A stretch of 64,000 nucleotides of DNA from Candidatus Krumholzibacteriota bacterium (GTDB taxonomy: Bacteria; Krumholzibacteriota; Krumholzibacteriia; Krumholzibacteriales; Krumholzibacteriaceae), in assembly GCA_030609325.1 (NCBI GenBank), contig JAUWCL010000004.1, positions 50,029 to 114,028 on the forward strand, given 5' to 3'. How positions within the stretch are numbered: position 1 is the stretch's first letter; each line of letters starts with the position of its first letter. Both the position numbers and the translations under genes were made by a program. The notes below the pieces were generated by a model, which did not search any database, had not been told where the DNA came from, and saw only the letters and a list, made by a program, of their open reading frames with translations. This document shows, in pieces, positions 7,712 to 15,826 of the stretch.

Positions 7712-8347
7712 ATGTTAAGATCAATGGCGACATTCAGTGTCATCCTTTGTTCTGTTCTAATATTCGGATGTAGCGAGACAGAGAGACTTGGCGAGCCCGC
7801 AACACTGGATGAAGCAATTTTGAAAGAAGACGAGGATTTTCTTGAGTTGATATCAATCAGAGATGAAATGATAAGCAGAGCCCTCGTGAGTGCTGTGTCC
7901 GGTGCAGAAATGGTCGAAATAATCGAGCGAAATGATGAAGAAAAATTTGCTTCGATCCTTGGATACACCGAGCAGGAAATAGTGAACCTGGAAAGCAGGA
8001 TCATATGCCTGGGCGAGAGAATAAGGAACAAGTATCCCGAATTGCAGAATATAGCTGGGAATCGAACGACTCCATGTCCGGAATGTGAATTTAAGGACAT
8101 TGCCGAGAAATGGGATAATTTACTTGTGACAAGAAAGGAATTGATTATACTCGGCGATGGAGAAAATGGGATACCGATAGCACCCGATCCGTCGAAGAAG
8201 GGAGTTACGTGCCAGTGGGCTAGTTATACGGCATCACTCTTAGGATGTACCGTGTTCGGTTCAACGCCACTGTATTTCGCCTGTGCAGTCATTGCGCTGT
8301 GCCAATTCTGTACCGGGGGATGGGTCACGACGGTTTGTCAGCAATGA
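7712..8347 (+). CDS. Lipoprotein with Cys-rich hydrophobic C-terminal domain; candidate peptide precursor
   Basis: A 211-residue protein of unknown family. Residues 1-20 form a lipoprotein signal (lipobox LIFGC, Cys20). Residues 35-112 are acidic and helical (DEDFLELISIRDEMISRALV, then GYTEQEIVNLESR). A CPEC pair follows at 122-125. The last 45 residues are strikingly different: hydrophobic, Gly/Ala/Ser/Thr-rich, with six cysteines (167, 179, 191, 197, 200, 209) and a TGGW. This layout (leader, acidic middle, compact disulfide-type C-terminus) resembles precursors of halocin-C8- or fulvocin-C-like peptides. That comparison is from memory of architecture, not alignment. The gene has a strong RBS (GGAGG) and is followed 17 bp later by a small membrane protein that could be its immunity protein. 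Confidence 0.6.
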   Translation: MLRSMATFSVILCSVLIFGCSETERLGEPATLDEAILKEDEDFLELISIRDEMISRALVSAVSGAEMVEIIERNDEEKFASILGYTEQEIVNLESRIICLGERIRNKYPELQNIAGNRTTPCPECEFKDIAEKWDNLLVTRKELIILGDGENGIPIAPDPSKKGVTCQWASYTASLLGCTVFGSTPLYFACAVIALCQFCTGGWVTTVCQQ

Positions 8348-8363
8348 TCAGGAGGTACCAATC

Positions 8364-8609
8364 ATGATTAGTTATATCGCGATTGGATTAATGGTCTTTT
8401 TTTTCGCTCTGAGTTTCTTTTTGAAAAAGTACAGGATCTGGTGGGTCATGTCGATCCTGTATATGGCGTGCACTATTTATTTTATCGTCGCCGCGATAAC
8501 AGGGGATACGCGTTTGTATATCTCCATAGTATTTATCATTCTCGGTATCTATGGGATTATAAAAAGCATCAGAGAATCGAGAGCGCCGAAAAGGCAGATG
8601 CTCGATTAA
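8364..8609 (+). CDS. Small integral membrane protein; possible immunity protein of the upstream peptide gene
   Basis: An 81-residue protein of almost entirely membrane segments: about four short helices (residues 3-20, 25-45, 48-66 region) and a basic tail (SIRESRAPKRQMLD). The start at 8364 is fixed by AGGAGGT at 8350-8356. It lies 17 bp after the Cys-rich lipoprotein gene and is probably co-transcribed. Small multi-helix membrane proteins next to peptide genes are often self-immunity proteins; this is inference. No family recognised. Confidence 0.55.
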   Translation: MISYIAIGLMVFFFALSFFLKKYRIWWVMSILYMACTIYFIVAAITGDTRLYISIVFIILGIYGIIKSIRESRAPKRQMLD

Positions 8610-9075
8610 TCGGATTCGTGAAAAACGGTTGTTCCTCGCCACTATTAAACAGCTCTTCAATGTCAAAAGCCCTTCTCGAAAATTACGTTCAATTTACTCA
8701 GTGTTGCTCTCTGAAATGAAAATCGCCTTAGGAGAAATAAGTCTTTCCGACCATGTGCCCTGGATATCATGGTGAAGTCGGTGGAAGAGATAGGTCTCCA
8801 GGCATTCGGATGAAAAATATTCCTGTTTCTTAGCCATGGGCCGCTACGCTGCTTGTTTCCATTCATAACGATGATGTAGGCCGCCGACTCGTGGCACTAT
8901 TCGCCTTCCCCTGAAAAACTGAGGAATGCCCACATAAATCAGGGGCTTGTAATAATTATCGAACATGGTGTATAATATAAATAAGTGGTTGGAAACATCA
9001 TAAATCAGCATCCCGCTCGGGACGACCTCGCATCGCCTCTGCGTTGATCTGTCTCTTTCGGAGGGGATTGATCAA
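8610..9075. other. Gene-free spacer with a weak hairpin
   Basis: No supportable gene. A 7-bp inverted repeat (cccctga 8908-8914, tcagggg 8939-8945) with a 24-nt loop lies just upstream of a promoter for the next gene. Short open frames here have no RBS or family resemblance. Confidence 0.4.
8947..8976 (+). promoter_or_regulatory. Candidate promoter for the membrane glycosyltransferase gene
   Basis: TTGTAA (8947-8952), an 18-bp spacer, then a perfect TATAAT (8971-8976), about 100 bp upstream of the ATG at 9076. The leader between them contains ggaggggattgatcaa just before the start. Confidence 0.5.
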
Positions 9076-10443
9076 ATGGCCGGATTATTTGATTCCGGCA
9101 GAACGAAGGGGATCCTCGCTGGCAACGCGGCATTGATCCTCATCATTCTCGCCGCCCTGGGGATTCGGACGATACTGTTTGTATCGCTCCGACCCTGGGA
9201 TAATGATGTGGTCGAACGGCGCGTACTCGTCGATGACGCTCGAAGTTACCACTATCTCGCCTCGAGCATCGTCGAGACCGGTACGTTCGAGAAGTTCGAC
9301 TCGGGTTTCTTCCTCAGGACCCCAGGGTATCCCCTCTTTATAGCCGGCATCTATCGCGCCTCCGGGCACCGCACGTGGGTCGTCCTCATTATGCAGATCA
9401 TCATCGATTCGCTGATGGTCCTGATCGTATACGGAATCGCAAGCGAGCTGGAGTTCACGAGGCGCACAAGGCTCATCGCCTCGGCTCTCTACGCGATCTC
9501 CCTCATACCGGCGATTGGATCGATAAAGCTCTTATCGGAGGTTCTCTTCACATTCCTCTTTGCCCTGTCGATTATGTGGTTCATACGCGGGCTGAAAAGG
9601 GGCGGCGCGAGATTGTTCCTTCTCATCGGCCTGACCCTCGGCGCCGCCGCGCTGGTAAGGCCTATAGCACTGAGCTTCGTCATCGTATACCTGGCCGTAC
9701 TCGCGCTTTCGAGGATAAGGGCCAGGACAATGATCACCGGCTCAACTGTGCTTCTGCTGGCTTTTCTGGCAGTCCTCGCGCCATGGCAGGCGAGAAACTA
9801 CCAGATCTTCGGGCGCTACGCGCTGTCGAACCTTGCGGGGATCAATTTCTGCAGGTGCAACGTGGCCCTGACAAAAGCGTATGCCGAGGGGATAACGCTG
9901 GCTGACGCCCGCGCCGAGCTGGAAGGGACGTCGTTTGTGGGAGTCACGGATCCGTTTGAGAGGTCGGACATATACAGCAACATCGCCCTCGACTACATCC
10001 GGGACAACAGCGCGGTATTCGCGAAATACCACGCGAAGGGATGCGTGCAGACATTCGTCACGACAGCACGGGGCGGCATCCTGGATATCATGGGCCGGCC
10101 GGTCGTACGCCGCGATAACACGCCTTTGCGCGATGGATTCATGCCGCGAATCGTGGAGCGGCTGAAAAACGCCCGGGAAGAGCTTTTCCTCGCCCCCGTG
10201 CTGGCCGCGGGCCAGGTGATCGTCTACCTGACGGCGATACTGGGCCTGGTCCTGATGATCCGCGGGAAGCAGACAACCCTTGCGCTGCTGCTTACCCTCG
10301 CGATAGCTTACTTCACCCTCATCCCCGGCATATTTAGTCTCTCCAGGTTCAGGATCCCGGTGATACCGCTGTATCTCGTCCTCAGTGCCAGAGGTATCGA
10401 TCAAATAATCACGAGATGGAAAAGGATTCGAGAGGTTCCTTGA
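9076..10443 (+). CDS. Membrane glycosyltransferase, GT39/ArnT-like (PMT_2 type)
   Basis: A 455-residue polytopic inner-membrane protein. Residues 12-33 form the first helix. The following periplasmic loop carries the acidic VLVDDARSYHYLASSIVETG motif, then FLRTPGYPLFIAGIY, both characteristic of dolichyl/undecaprenyl-phosphate-sugar transferases of this superfamily. About ten further helices follow. Such enzymes move a sugar from a lipid carrier to lipid A, proteins or other glycans on the outer face. The acceptor cannot be deduced. It stands alone, convergent with the next GT39-like gene. Confidence 0.75.
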   Translation: MAGLFDSGRTKGILAGNAALILIILAALGIRTILFVSLRPWDNDVVERRVLVDDARSYHYLASSIVETGTFEKFDSGFFLRTPGYPLFIAGIYRASGHRTWVVLIMQIIIDSLMVLIVYGIASELEFTRRTRLIASALYAISLIPAIGSIKLLSEVLFTFLFALSIMWFIRGLKRGGARLFLLIGLTLGAAALVRPIALSFVIVYLAVLALSRIRARTMITGSTVLLLAFLAVLAPWQARNYQIFGRYALSNLAGINFCRCNVALTKAYAEGITLADARAELEGTSFVGVTDPFERSDIYSNIALDYIRDNSAVFAKYHAKGCVQTFVTTARGGILDIMGRPVVRRDNTPLRDGFMPRIVERLKNAREELFLAPVLAAGQVIVYLTAILGLVLMIRGKQTTLALLLTLAIAYFTLIPGIFSLSRFRIPVIPLYLVLSARGIDQIITRWKRIREVP

Positions 10444-10540
10444 GAGACGTCCCGCTGGCGAGATGAGGGATGGCCGCCATACCCGGCCGCCCCTATTTCT
10501 ACCTGCCCGTGATACTGGAGAGAATCTTCTCGGCCGGCAA

Positions 10541-12136
10541 TCATCTTACCTCTCTCTCGACAGTCTCGTATAATGCCACCTGTCTGTCGCTGTCAAGCAG
10601 GACGATGAAATCCGGCAGATCGGCTGCATCGAGGAGCTCGAGCGGCCTCGTCGAAAGCGTCGCCCGGCCGACAATCACGAAGCGCGCTCCCTCTCTCCTC
10701 ACCTGTCTTTCCATCCTGTCGAAATAGGCGGCAGGAGAAGTCCGCTCCTCGCCCACGGCACCTTCGAGCTCCACATACCTGTAGCCGACATAGCGCTGCA
10801 TAAATGGAAACGTGCCGAGAACGGTGGCACCGGTCCCGGACTCCCTTTCGAGCTTCCTGGCGGCCTCGAGCTCCTCGACCGGGTGGGCATCGATATACAT
10901 CCCCATGTGGCGCACTCCCGTATAAATCGTCGCCAGGAGAAGAATGGCCGCCAGCGAGGCCGAGGCGATCCTGACGCCTGCCCGGAGATACGGCGGACCG
11001 TTCATCATAACACCCGCCGCCAGACCGGCGATCATCGCGTAATAGAGGGCTATGACGGGCATCATGAATCTGACACCGCTGAAAAATGTCGCACAGCTTC
11101 CCGCCACGAAGAGCAGGATAAACAGGATAACAACCGTCCTGCGCCTGTCCATGCGGAGAACCAGAGCAACCAGGCCTGCAGTCCCCGCGACGAGGAAGAG
11201 ATATCCGGCGATTCCCTTTCCACCGAGGAAATACAGCGTCGACGTGAAGAATCTTGCGATCTCGACGGCGGTAGAGCGCAGCCACCCGGCCGGATCCGAC
11301 GCTATCACATCGAACAGTCCCTCGAACCGGGTCTTTCCGAAGTTCGCCCAGTCCTCCCCACCGTATAGCTTGAAGGCCACGTTCTTCCAGTTCTCGTTGT
11401 ACAGGGGCGAGCCGAAGGCCATTGTGTTGAGAACAAGGTGGGGTACGAGAAAAATCAGGGCTGAAACGAGAAAGAGTCCCGAGAGAGAAAGCTTCCCGGC
11501 CGTGCCGCGATCACCGCAGGAGATCATTACGGAGACAACGGGGATCGGCAGGATAAAAGCGGCGCTGTATCTCGTGAAAAAAGCCATCGCGAACAGGAAT
11601 CCGGTAAAAACAGCCTTACCCGGCCCGGGATCCTTCACCATGAGAAGCGAGACGAGAAGGACAGCCGAAACCATGGCAGTGAACATCATGTCGGTCGAAA
11701 CGCTCATCCCGTATGTCGCAACGTGGAAATTGAGCATCAGGAGCAGCGCCGTGATCGATCCGGCAGGTTCGCCGAAGACGAGCCTCCCGATCCTCCAGGC
11801 CACGAGAAGGAAGATACAGGCGAACAGGCTGGAGACAAGCCTCCCGCCGGCGAAAGACTCACCCACGATCTCACCCGCTGCGGCGGTCAGCAGGGGATAC
11901 AGCAGCGGCCTGTACGGATCGCTTGTGAGTATTCCCGACCTTATCTCGTCGGCCTTGAGGGCAAAGCCGTCCCACTCGGCCGAGCCCGGCAGTTCCATCA
12001 CGTGATACCTGATACCGAAGAGGACCAGGAAAATGAGATAGATGACAAGCAGGGCGGGGATAACACAGTTGGATAACGCGTCCAGCCCGGATTTCTTCGT
12101 TTCGCTTCCACTATCGGGATCCACAAGATTATTCAT
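10541..12136 (-). CDS. Membrane glycosyltransferase, GT39/ArnT-like
   Basis: About 531 residues from the ATG at 12136 (MNNLVDPDSGSETKK). One helix at about 25-45 is followed by a loop with WDGFALKADEIRSG and PYRPLLYPLL, the equivalent of the acidic catalytic loop of the family. Then come ten or so helices and a soluble C-terminal domain (about 400-530). It starts 13 bp downstream of the folE stop on the same strand, so the two are probably co-transcribed, although no functional link is obvious. Substrate unknown. Confidence 0.75.
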   Translation of the reverse strand: MNNLVDPDSGSETKKSGLDALSNCVIPALLVIYLIFLVLFGIRYHVMELPGSAEWDGFALKADEIRSGILTSDPYRPLLYPLLTAAAGEIVGESFAGGRLVSSLFACIFLLVAWRIGRLVFGEPAGSITALLLMLNFHVATYGMSVSTDMMFTAMVSAVLLVSLLMVKDPGPGKAVFTGFLFAMAFFTRYSAAFILPIPVVSVMISCGDRGTAGKLSLSGLFLVSALIFLVPHLVLNTMAFGSPLYNENWKNVAFKLYGGEDWANFGKTRFEGLFDVIASDPAGWLRSTAVEIARFFTSTLYFLGGKGIAGYLFLVAGTAGLVALVLRMDRRRTVVILFILLFVAGSCATFFSGVRFMMPVIALYYAMIAGLAAGVMMNGPPYLRAGVRIASASLAAILLLATIYTGVRHMGMYIDAHPVEELEAARKLERESGTGATVLGTFPFMQRYVGYRYVELEGAVGEERTSPAAYFDRMERQVRREGARFVIVGRATLSTRPLELLDAADLPDFIVLLDSDRQVALYETVEREVR

Positions 12137-12148
12137 CGTCAAGGCCGA

Positions 12149-12709
12149 TCACCACTTGTGCCGGTCGCCGCCGCGGATCAGGTCGAGAAACTCCATCCTC
12201 GTCTTCGGGTCGTTGCGGAAGGCGCCGAGCATCGAGCTGGTGATTATCAGCGAGTCCCGTTTCTGCACGCCGCGCATCGCCATGCAGAGATGCACCGCCT
12301 CGATTATCACCGCTACACCCAGCGGCTCGAGATGCTCCATCAGCGTGCCGGCGATCTGGTTGGTCAACCGTTCCTGAATCTGAAGGCGGCGCGAAAAGAT
12401 CTCCACCACGCGCGGGATCTTCGAGAGCCCGATTATCTTCCCCCTGGGAATGTATGCGACATGACATTTGCCGTAGAAGGGGAGTATGTGGTGTTCGCAG
12501 AGGCTGTACAGGGAGATGTCCCTGCAGATCACCATCTCGTCGTACTCTTCGTCGAGGATGAACCCCTTCATCACTTCGTCGACATCTTCCCCGTATCCGC
12601 TCGTGAGGAACTCGAGCGACTCCTTCATCCTGCGCGGGGTCTCTTTCAGCCCGTCCCTCTCGGGATCCTCTCCAAGCGCCTTCAATATCTCGCGTACGTG
12701 CTCTTCCAT
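12149..12709 (-). CDS. folE: GTP cyclohydrolase I
   Basis: Converts GTP to 7,8-dihydroneopterin triphosphate, the first step to tetrahydrofolate (or to queuosine/biopterin precursors). 186 residues, standard length. Zinc ligands and active-site motifs are visible: [10 protein letters not shown] (residues near 70-78), [20 protein letters not shown], and the [11 protein letters not shown] segment carrying the distal Cys/His. The C-terminus ETP/RMKESL helix organisation is normal at the N-end ([16 protein letters not shown]). Identity firm. Confidence 0.96.
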   Translation of the reverse strand: MEEHVREILKALGEDPERDGLKETPRRMKESLEFLTSGYGEDVDEVMKGFILDEEYDEMVICRDISLYSLCEHHILPFYGKCHVAYIPRGKIIGLSKIPRVVEIFSRRLQIQERLTNQIAGTLMEHLEPLGVAVIIEAVHLCMAMRGVQKRDSLIITSSMLGAFRNDPKTRMEFLDLIRGGDRHKW

Positions 12710-12766
12710 CTCGGGCTCCCTTTATATGAGCAGATTCTCTTTTCCGGAATGTCGGAAAGGATAGTA

Positions 12767-13537
12767 TCAGATGCGGCCGGATTTTTCAAAGTGAGAGGCG
12801 ATCTTCTTCGCAGAGGCGGCGTTGGTAACCCTGAAGTGCTTCCCCTCGGCCTTGTAGGCGAACAGCGGCCTGAACCGGTACGACCACTCGAGGAAGGATC
12901 CGATGCGGTCGGCGTCGTTCCCCTCTGAGAGGTACCTGCCGAGATATGGAATCGTCTCCGCGCTGAGATGGAGCAGCGGCAGCGCGACGAGCGACGTGCC
13001 TGTCTTTCCTTTCGGATCGACGGCGAAGCTGATGATGCGTTCGTTCGCCGTGACGGCCGCCATCCCGCAGCGGACCGCCTTGCCGCCGTTTCTGACATTC
13101 ATCACGACGACCACATCGCCGTCATGCTCGCCGCAGAATCTCACGAAGCCTTCAAAGGGAAAATCGAAGTACCTGTTCCCCTCCGTCACGACGACACCGT
13201 CGGTGAAATTGCCATGCTCGAGGATCATGCCGAGGTCATGCAGGGGCCCGGCATTATCACCGTTGTGGCTGCCGTTCGTCACGAGCTCGACCCTGCCGGT
13301 GTAGGCGCAGCCGCGCAGCCAGTCCCTGAAGGCGCCGTAGCCGTTCTCTCCCGTGCACACGCAGGCCGACTCGATCCCTCCCCCGAAGAGGAAATCGAGC
13401 TGGTGCTCGATGAGCGGGCGGCCGCCGATATCGACGAGCGCACCGGGCATCTTCTTCCCGCGCCCCTTCGAGGCGCTTGCCGTACCTGGATCAAGAATGA
13501 CAGCCTGCAACTGCGTTCCCCCGAAAAGCACAACCAT
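12767..13537 (-). CDS. NTP-transferase-fold nucleotidyltransferase (sugar- or alcohol-phosphate)
   Basis: A 256-residue protein whose N-terminus (QLQAVILDPGTASASKGRGKKMPGALVD..) matches the G-rich nucleotide-binding start of the NTP_transferase superfamily in degenerate form (usual AVILAAGxGxRLxP..PK). GGRPLIEHQLDFLFGGGI fits the following helix. DGVVVTEGNRYFDFPF occupies the place of the metal-binding Asp strand, where LV.EGD is typical. The start is uncertain: the ATG at 13537 lacks a clear RBS and GTG codons at 13546/13552 are alternatives. Neighbouring uridine kinase and glycosyltransferases hint at nucleotide-sugar metabolism. Substrate unknown; the unusual G-loop may mean an altered function. 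Confidence 0.65.
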   Translation of the reverse strand: MVVLFGGTQLQAVILDPGTASASKGRGKKMPGALVDIGGRPLIEHQLDFLFGGGIESACVCTGENGYGAFRDWLRGCAYTGRVELVTNGSHNGDNAGPLHDLGMILEHGNFTDGVVVTEGNRYFDFPFEGFVRFCGEHDGDVVVVMNVRNGGKAVRCGMAAVTANERIISFAVDPKGKTGTSLVALPLLHLSAETIPYLGRYLSEGNDADRIGSFLEWSYRFRPLFAYKAEGKHFRVTNAASAKKIASHFEKSGRI

Positions 13538-13617
13538 GAAATCCACGGTCACTGAATATATAAAACGCGGCAGCCGCCGCCACAAACGATTTATTTGGGA
13601 AGTGAAATGGCATGTAA

Positions 13618-14253
13618 TCATTCCTGGGGATAGACCAGCGCGAGTATCGCCCTCAGGGATTCCTCGAGGGGGCGCTCGCCGTAGACTACGAGATCGGCGT
13701 ATTCCCTGACCGGCTCGACGTACTCCTCGTACATCGGTACGACATGACGCTGAAACTGCTGCACGACAGACTCGGGCGTCCTCCCCCGCTCTCGCACGTC
13801 GCGCTCGACGCGCCTGTTGAGGCTCACCGCCTTGCCGACCTCTACGAATACCTTCAGGTCTATCAGCTCCCTCACGGCGGGGCTGTAGAAGACATGCAGG
13901 CCCTCGACGATCATCACCCGCCGGCCCTCCTCCCGGGACGGGCTCACCGGAATCCATTCGCTCTGAGGCGCGCGAGTGTGGCTCTCGTAGTCGTAGACGG
14001 GGACGAGGACGTCCTTCCCCTCGAGCAGCCTGACGAGGTGGTTCTCGAACATCTCGAAATCTATCGCCCCCGGATGATCGAAGTTGTACCTCGTCCTCTC
14101 CTCTTCGGGGACATGATCGAGGTCGAAATAGTATGAGTCGAGTGGCACGACGACCGGGCAGAGATCATCGAGGCACCTGGCCAGGCCGAGGGCTACGCTC
14201 GTCTTCCCCGAACACGAGCCGCCGGATATTCCTATGAGGTAGGGTCTGTCCAT
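13618..14253 (-). CDS. udk: Uridine kinase / phosphoribulokinase-like P-loop kinase
   Basis: 211 residues. Walker A is GISGGSCSGKTSVA near residues 8-21. DSYYFDLDHVPEEERTRYNFDHPGAIDFEMF is the uridine-kinase substrate region (split here: DSYYFDLD, YNFDHPGAID). VPVYDYESHTR and the VEGLHVFYSP strand are also typical. It phosphorylates uridine/cytidine with ATP or GTP in pyrimidine salvage. Some homologues act on other substrates, so the exact substrate is inferred. It lies between a terminator for the OFA transporter and the nucleotidyltransferase on the same strand. Confidence 0.88.
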   Translation of the reverse strand: MDRPYLIGISGGSCSGKTSVALGLARCLDDLCPVVVPLDSYYFDLDHVPEEERTRYNFDHPGAIDFEMFENHLVRLLEGKDVLVPVYDYESHTRAPQSEWIPVSPSREEGRRVMIVEGLHVFYSPAVRELIDLKVFVEVGKAVSLNRRVERDVRERGRTPESVVQQFQRHVVPMYEEYVEPVREYADLVVYGERPLEESLRAILALVYPQE

Positions 14254-14271
14254 GTCCTCAAGATAATATTA

Positions 14272-14295
14272 ACGGGGGGCATTGAAGCCCCCCGT
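14272..14295 (-). terminator. Rho-independent-type terminator after the OFA transporter gene
   Basis: A perfect 9-bp GC stem (acggggggc at 14272-14280, its complement at 14287-14295) with a 6-nt loop is followed on the minus strand by TTAATATTATCT. It separates the MFS gene from udk. Confidence 0.8.
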
Positions 14296-14325
14296 CGCGT
14301 TTACTCTGAATTCTCTCCCGGGCCT

Positions 14326-15633
14326 CTACGCCTTCTTCACCGGCCTGAGCATCAGGCCGATCGCCGCCGCGGCGAAGCACGAGATCGCCGCGATCACAAA
14401 CGGCGTCCACCAGGCGTGCACATCGCCGCCGCTGGCGGCGTCCTTGAAGTAACCAGCCACCTGGGGACCCGCTATACCGGCGATGCCGTACGCCATGAAG
14501 ACCCAGCCATAGTTCGTGCCGACGTTCTTGTTGCCGAAGTAGTCGGCCGTCGCGGCGGGGAACAGGGCGAAGTTACCGCCGAAGTTGAAGCCAATGATGC
14601 ACGCGCCGATGATCAGGCCGATTCCCGACTGCCCCATCTTGAAGAAAAGGAGCATGATTACGCCCTGCAGGGTGCACATCATGATAAGCGCCCACTTGCG
14701 GCCGATCTTGTCGGAGACGGTGCCCCACACTATGCGGCCGAGGCCATTGAGGATCGCGTACCATGCCATCGCCGTTCCGGCCATCACGCCCGCGGTCTTG
14801 TAGTCGCTTGCAACGCCGCCCGACTGCAGCGCGTCGATGCCGAAGAGCCTGATGCAGTAGATCACCATCAGGCCGGCGAGCGCCGATCCTATGAACATCA
14901 GCCAGAGCATGAAGTACTGCGGAGTGCGAAGCATCTCGCCGCTCGTCAGGTCGACCGCTCCAGTGGCCTGCGCGCCGGTGTCGGCGGGAGGTTCCCATCC
15001 TTCCGGTTTCCAGCCTGCGGGCGGATTGACCATCACTATGCTACCGAGAAGTACCAGGGCAGCAAAGGCTATGCCGTATATGAAGAAAACGCTCTGAACG
15101 CCGGGCAGCTCGAAGAGACTCGTCGTATTGAGGAGTCCGCCGAACCAGCTGCCCGCAAGCTTGACCCAGAGCGTGGCGCCGAAACCGAATCCGGCTACGG
15201 CGAGCCCGGTGATCATGCCTTTCTTGTCGGGGAACCACTTAACGCCGACGGCGATCGGGACAACGTACGCGAGACCGATGCCGGCCCCGCCGACGATCCC
15301 GATGAAGAGGAGCTGTGTGGCAAACGAGCCGCCAAGGAACCCGCCGAGGATGTATCCAAGGCCGAGGACGAAGCCGCCGGCTATCGCCACTGGTCTCGGG
15401 CCGTACTTCTTCTGGAGCCTTCCCCCGATAATCGTGAATACGGCGAACGTCGCCAGGCCGGCCGAGAATACCCACGCGGCCTGCTTGGCTGTAAAACCGT
15501 ACCCTCCATCGGCGACCGGCAGCGTCAGATGCTTGGTAAATACGCTCCAGGCGTAGATCGCGCCGAGACAGAGCTGGATCAGGATAGCACCTACTACTAC
15601 CACCCAGCGGTTCAGGACCTTCTGGTCACTCAT
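14326..15633 (-). CDS. OFA-family MFS transporter (oxalate/formate antiporter type)
   Basis: 435 residues with 12 predicted helices in the inner membrane. The OFA pattern is clear: LNRWVVVVGAILIQLCLGAIYAWSVF at the N-terminus (first part LNRWVVVVGA), GGRLQKKYGPRPVAIAGG between helices 2 and 3, and GVKWFPDKKGMITGLAVAGFG. Characterised members exchange oxalate, formate or other small carboxylates, but most are uncharacterised. The gene is monocistronic, with a strong terminator downstream. Substrate not assignable from context. Confidence 0.9.
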   Translation of the reverse strand: MSDQKVLNRWVVVVGAILIQLCLGAIYAWSVFTKHLTLPVADGGYGFTAKQAAWVFSAGLATFAVFTIIGGRLQKKYGPRPVAIAGGFVLGLGYILGGFLGGSFATQLLFIGIVGGAGIGLAYVVPIAVGVKWFPDKKGMITGLAVAGFGFGATLWVKLAGSWFGGLLNTTSLFELPGVQSVFFIYGIAFAALVLLGSIVMVNPPAGWKPEGWEPPADTGAQATGAVDLTSGEMLRTPQYFMLWLMFIGSALAGLMVIYCIRLFGIDALQSGGVASDYKTAGVMAGTAMAWYAILNGLGRIVWGTVSDKIGRKWALIMMCTLQGVIMLLFFKMGQSGIGLIIGACIIGFNFGGNFALFPAATADYFGNKNVGTNYGWVFMAYGIAGIAGPQVAGYFKDAASGGDVHAWWTPFVIAAISCFAAAAIGLMLRPVKKA

Positions 15634-15826
15634 GCAATCCCTCCCTTTAAAGTCTGAATCCGTTTAACATTACACGGCCGCCGGTGTCAAGTTATGAATT
15701 CCCGTTGAATTCCACCTCGAGGGACTTCGTGGGGCGATCCAACCCGCATAGTTCCAGTTCAACATTGAACAGGAATAATTAGATGGGGCTGCGGCGGAAT
15801 CACAATGAATCACTGCTGTCTCACTT

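Noticed and set aside
8663..8866. A 67-codon minus-strand gene in the spacer
   Set aside because: No RBS, no domain, basic low-complexity sequence.
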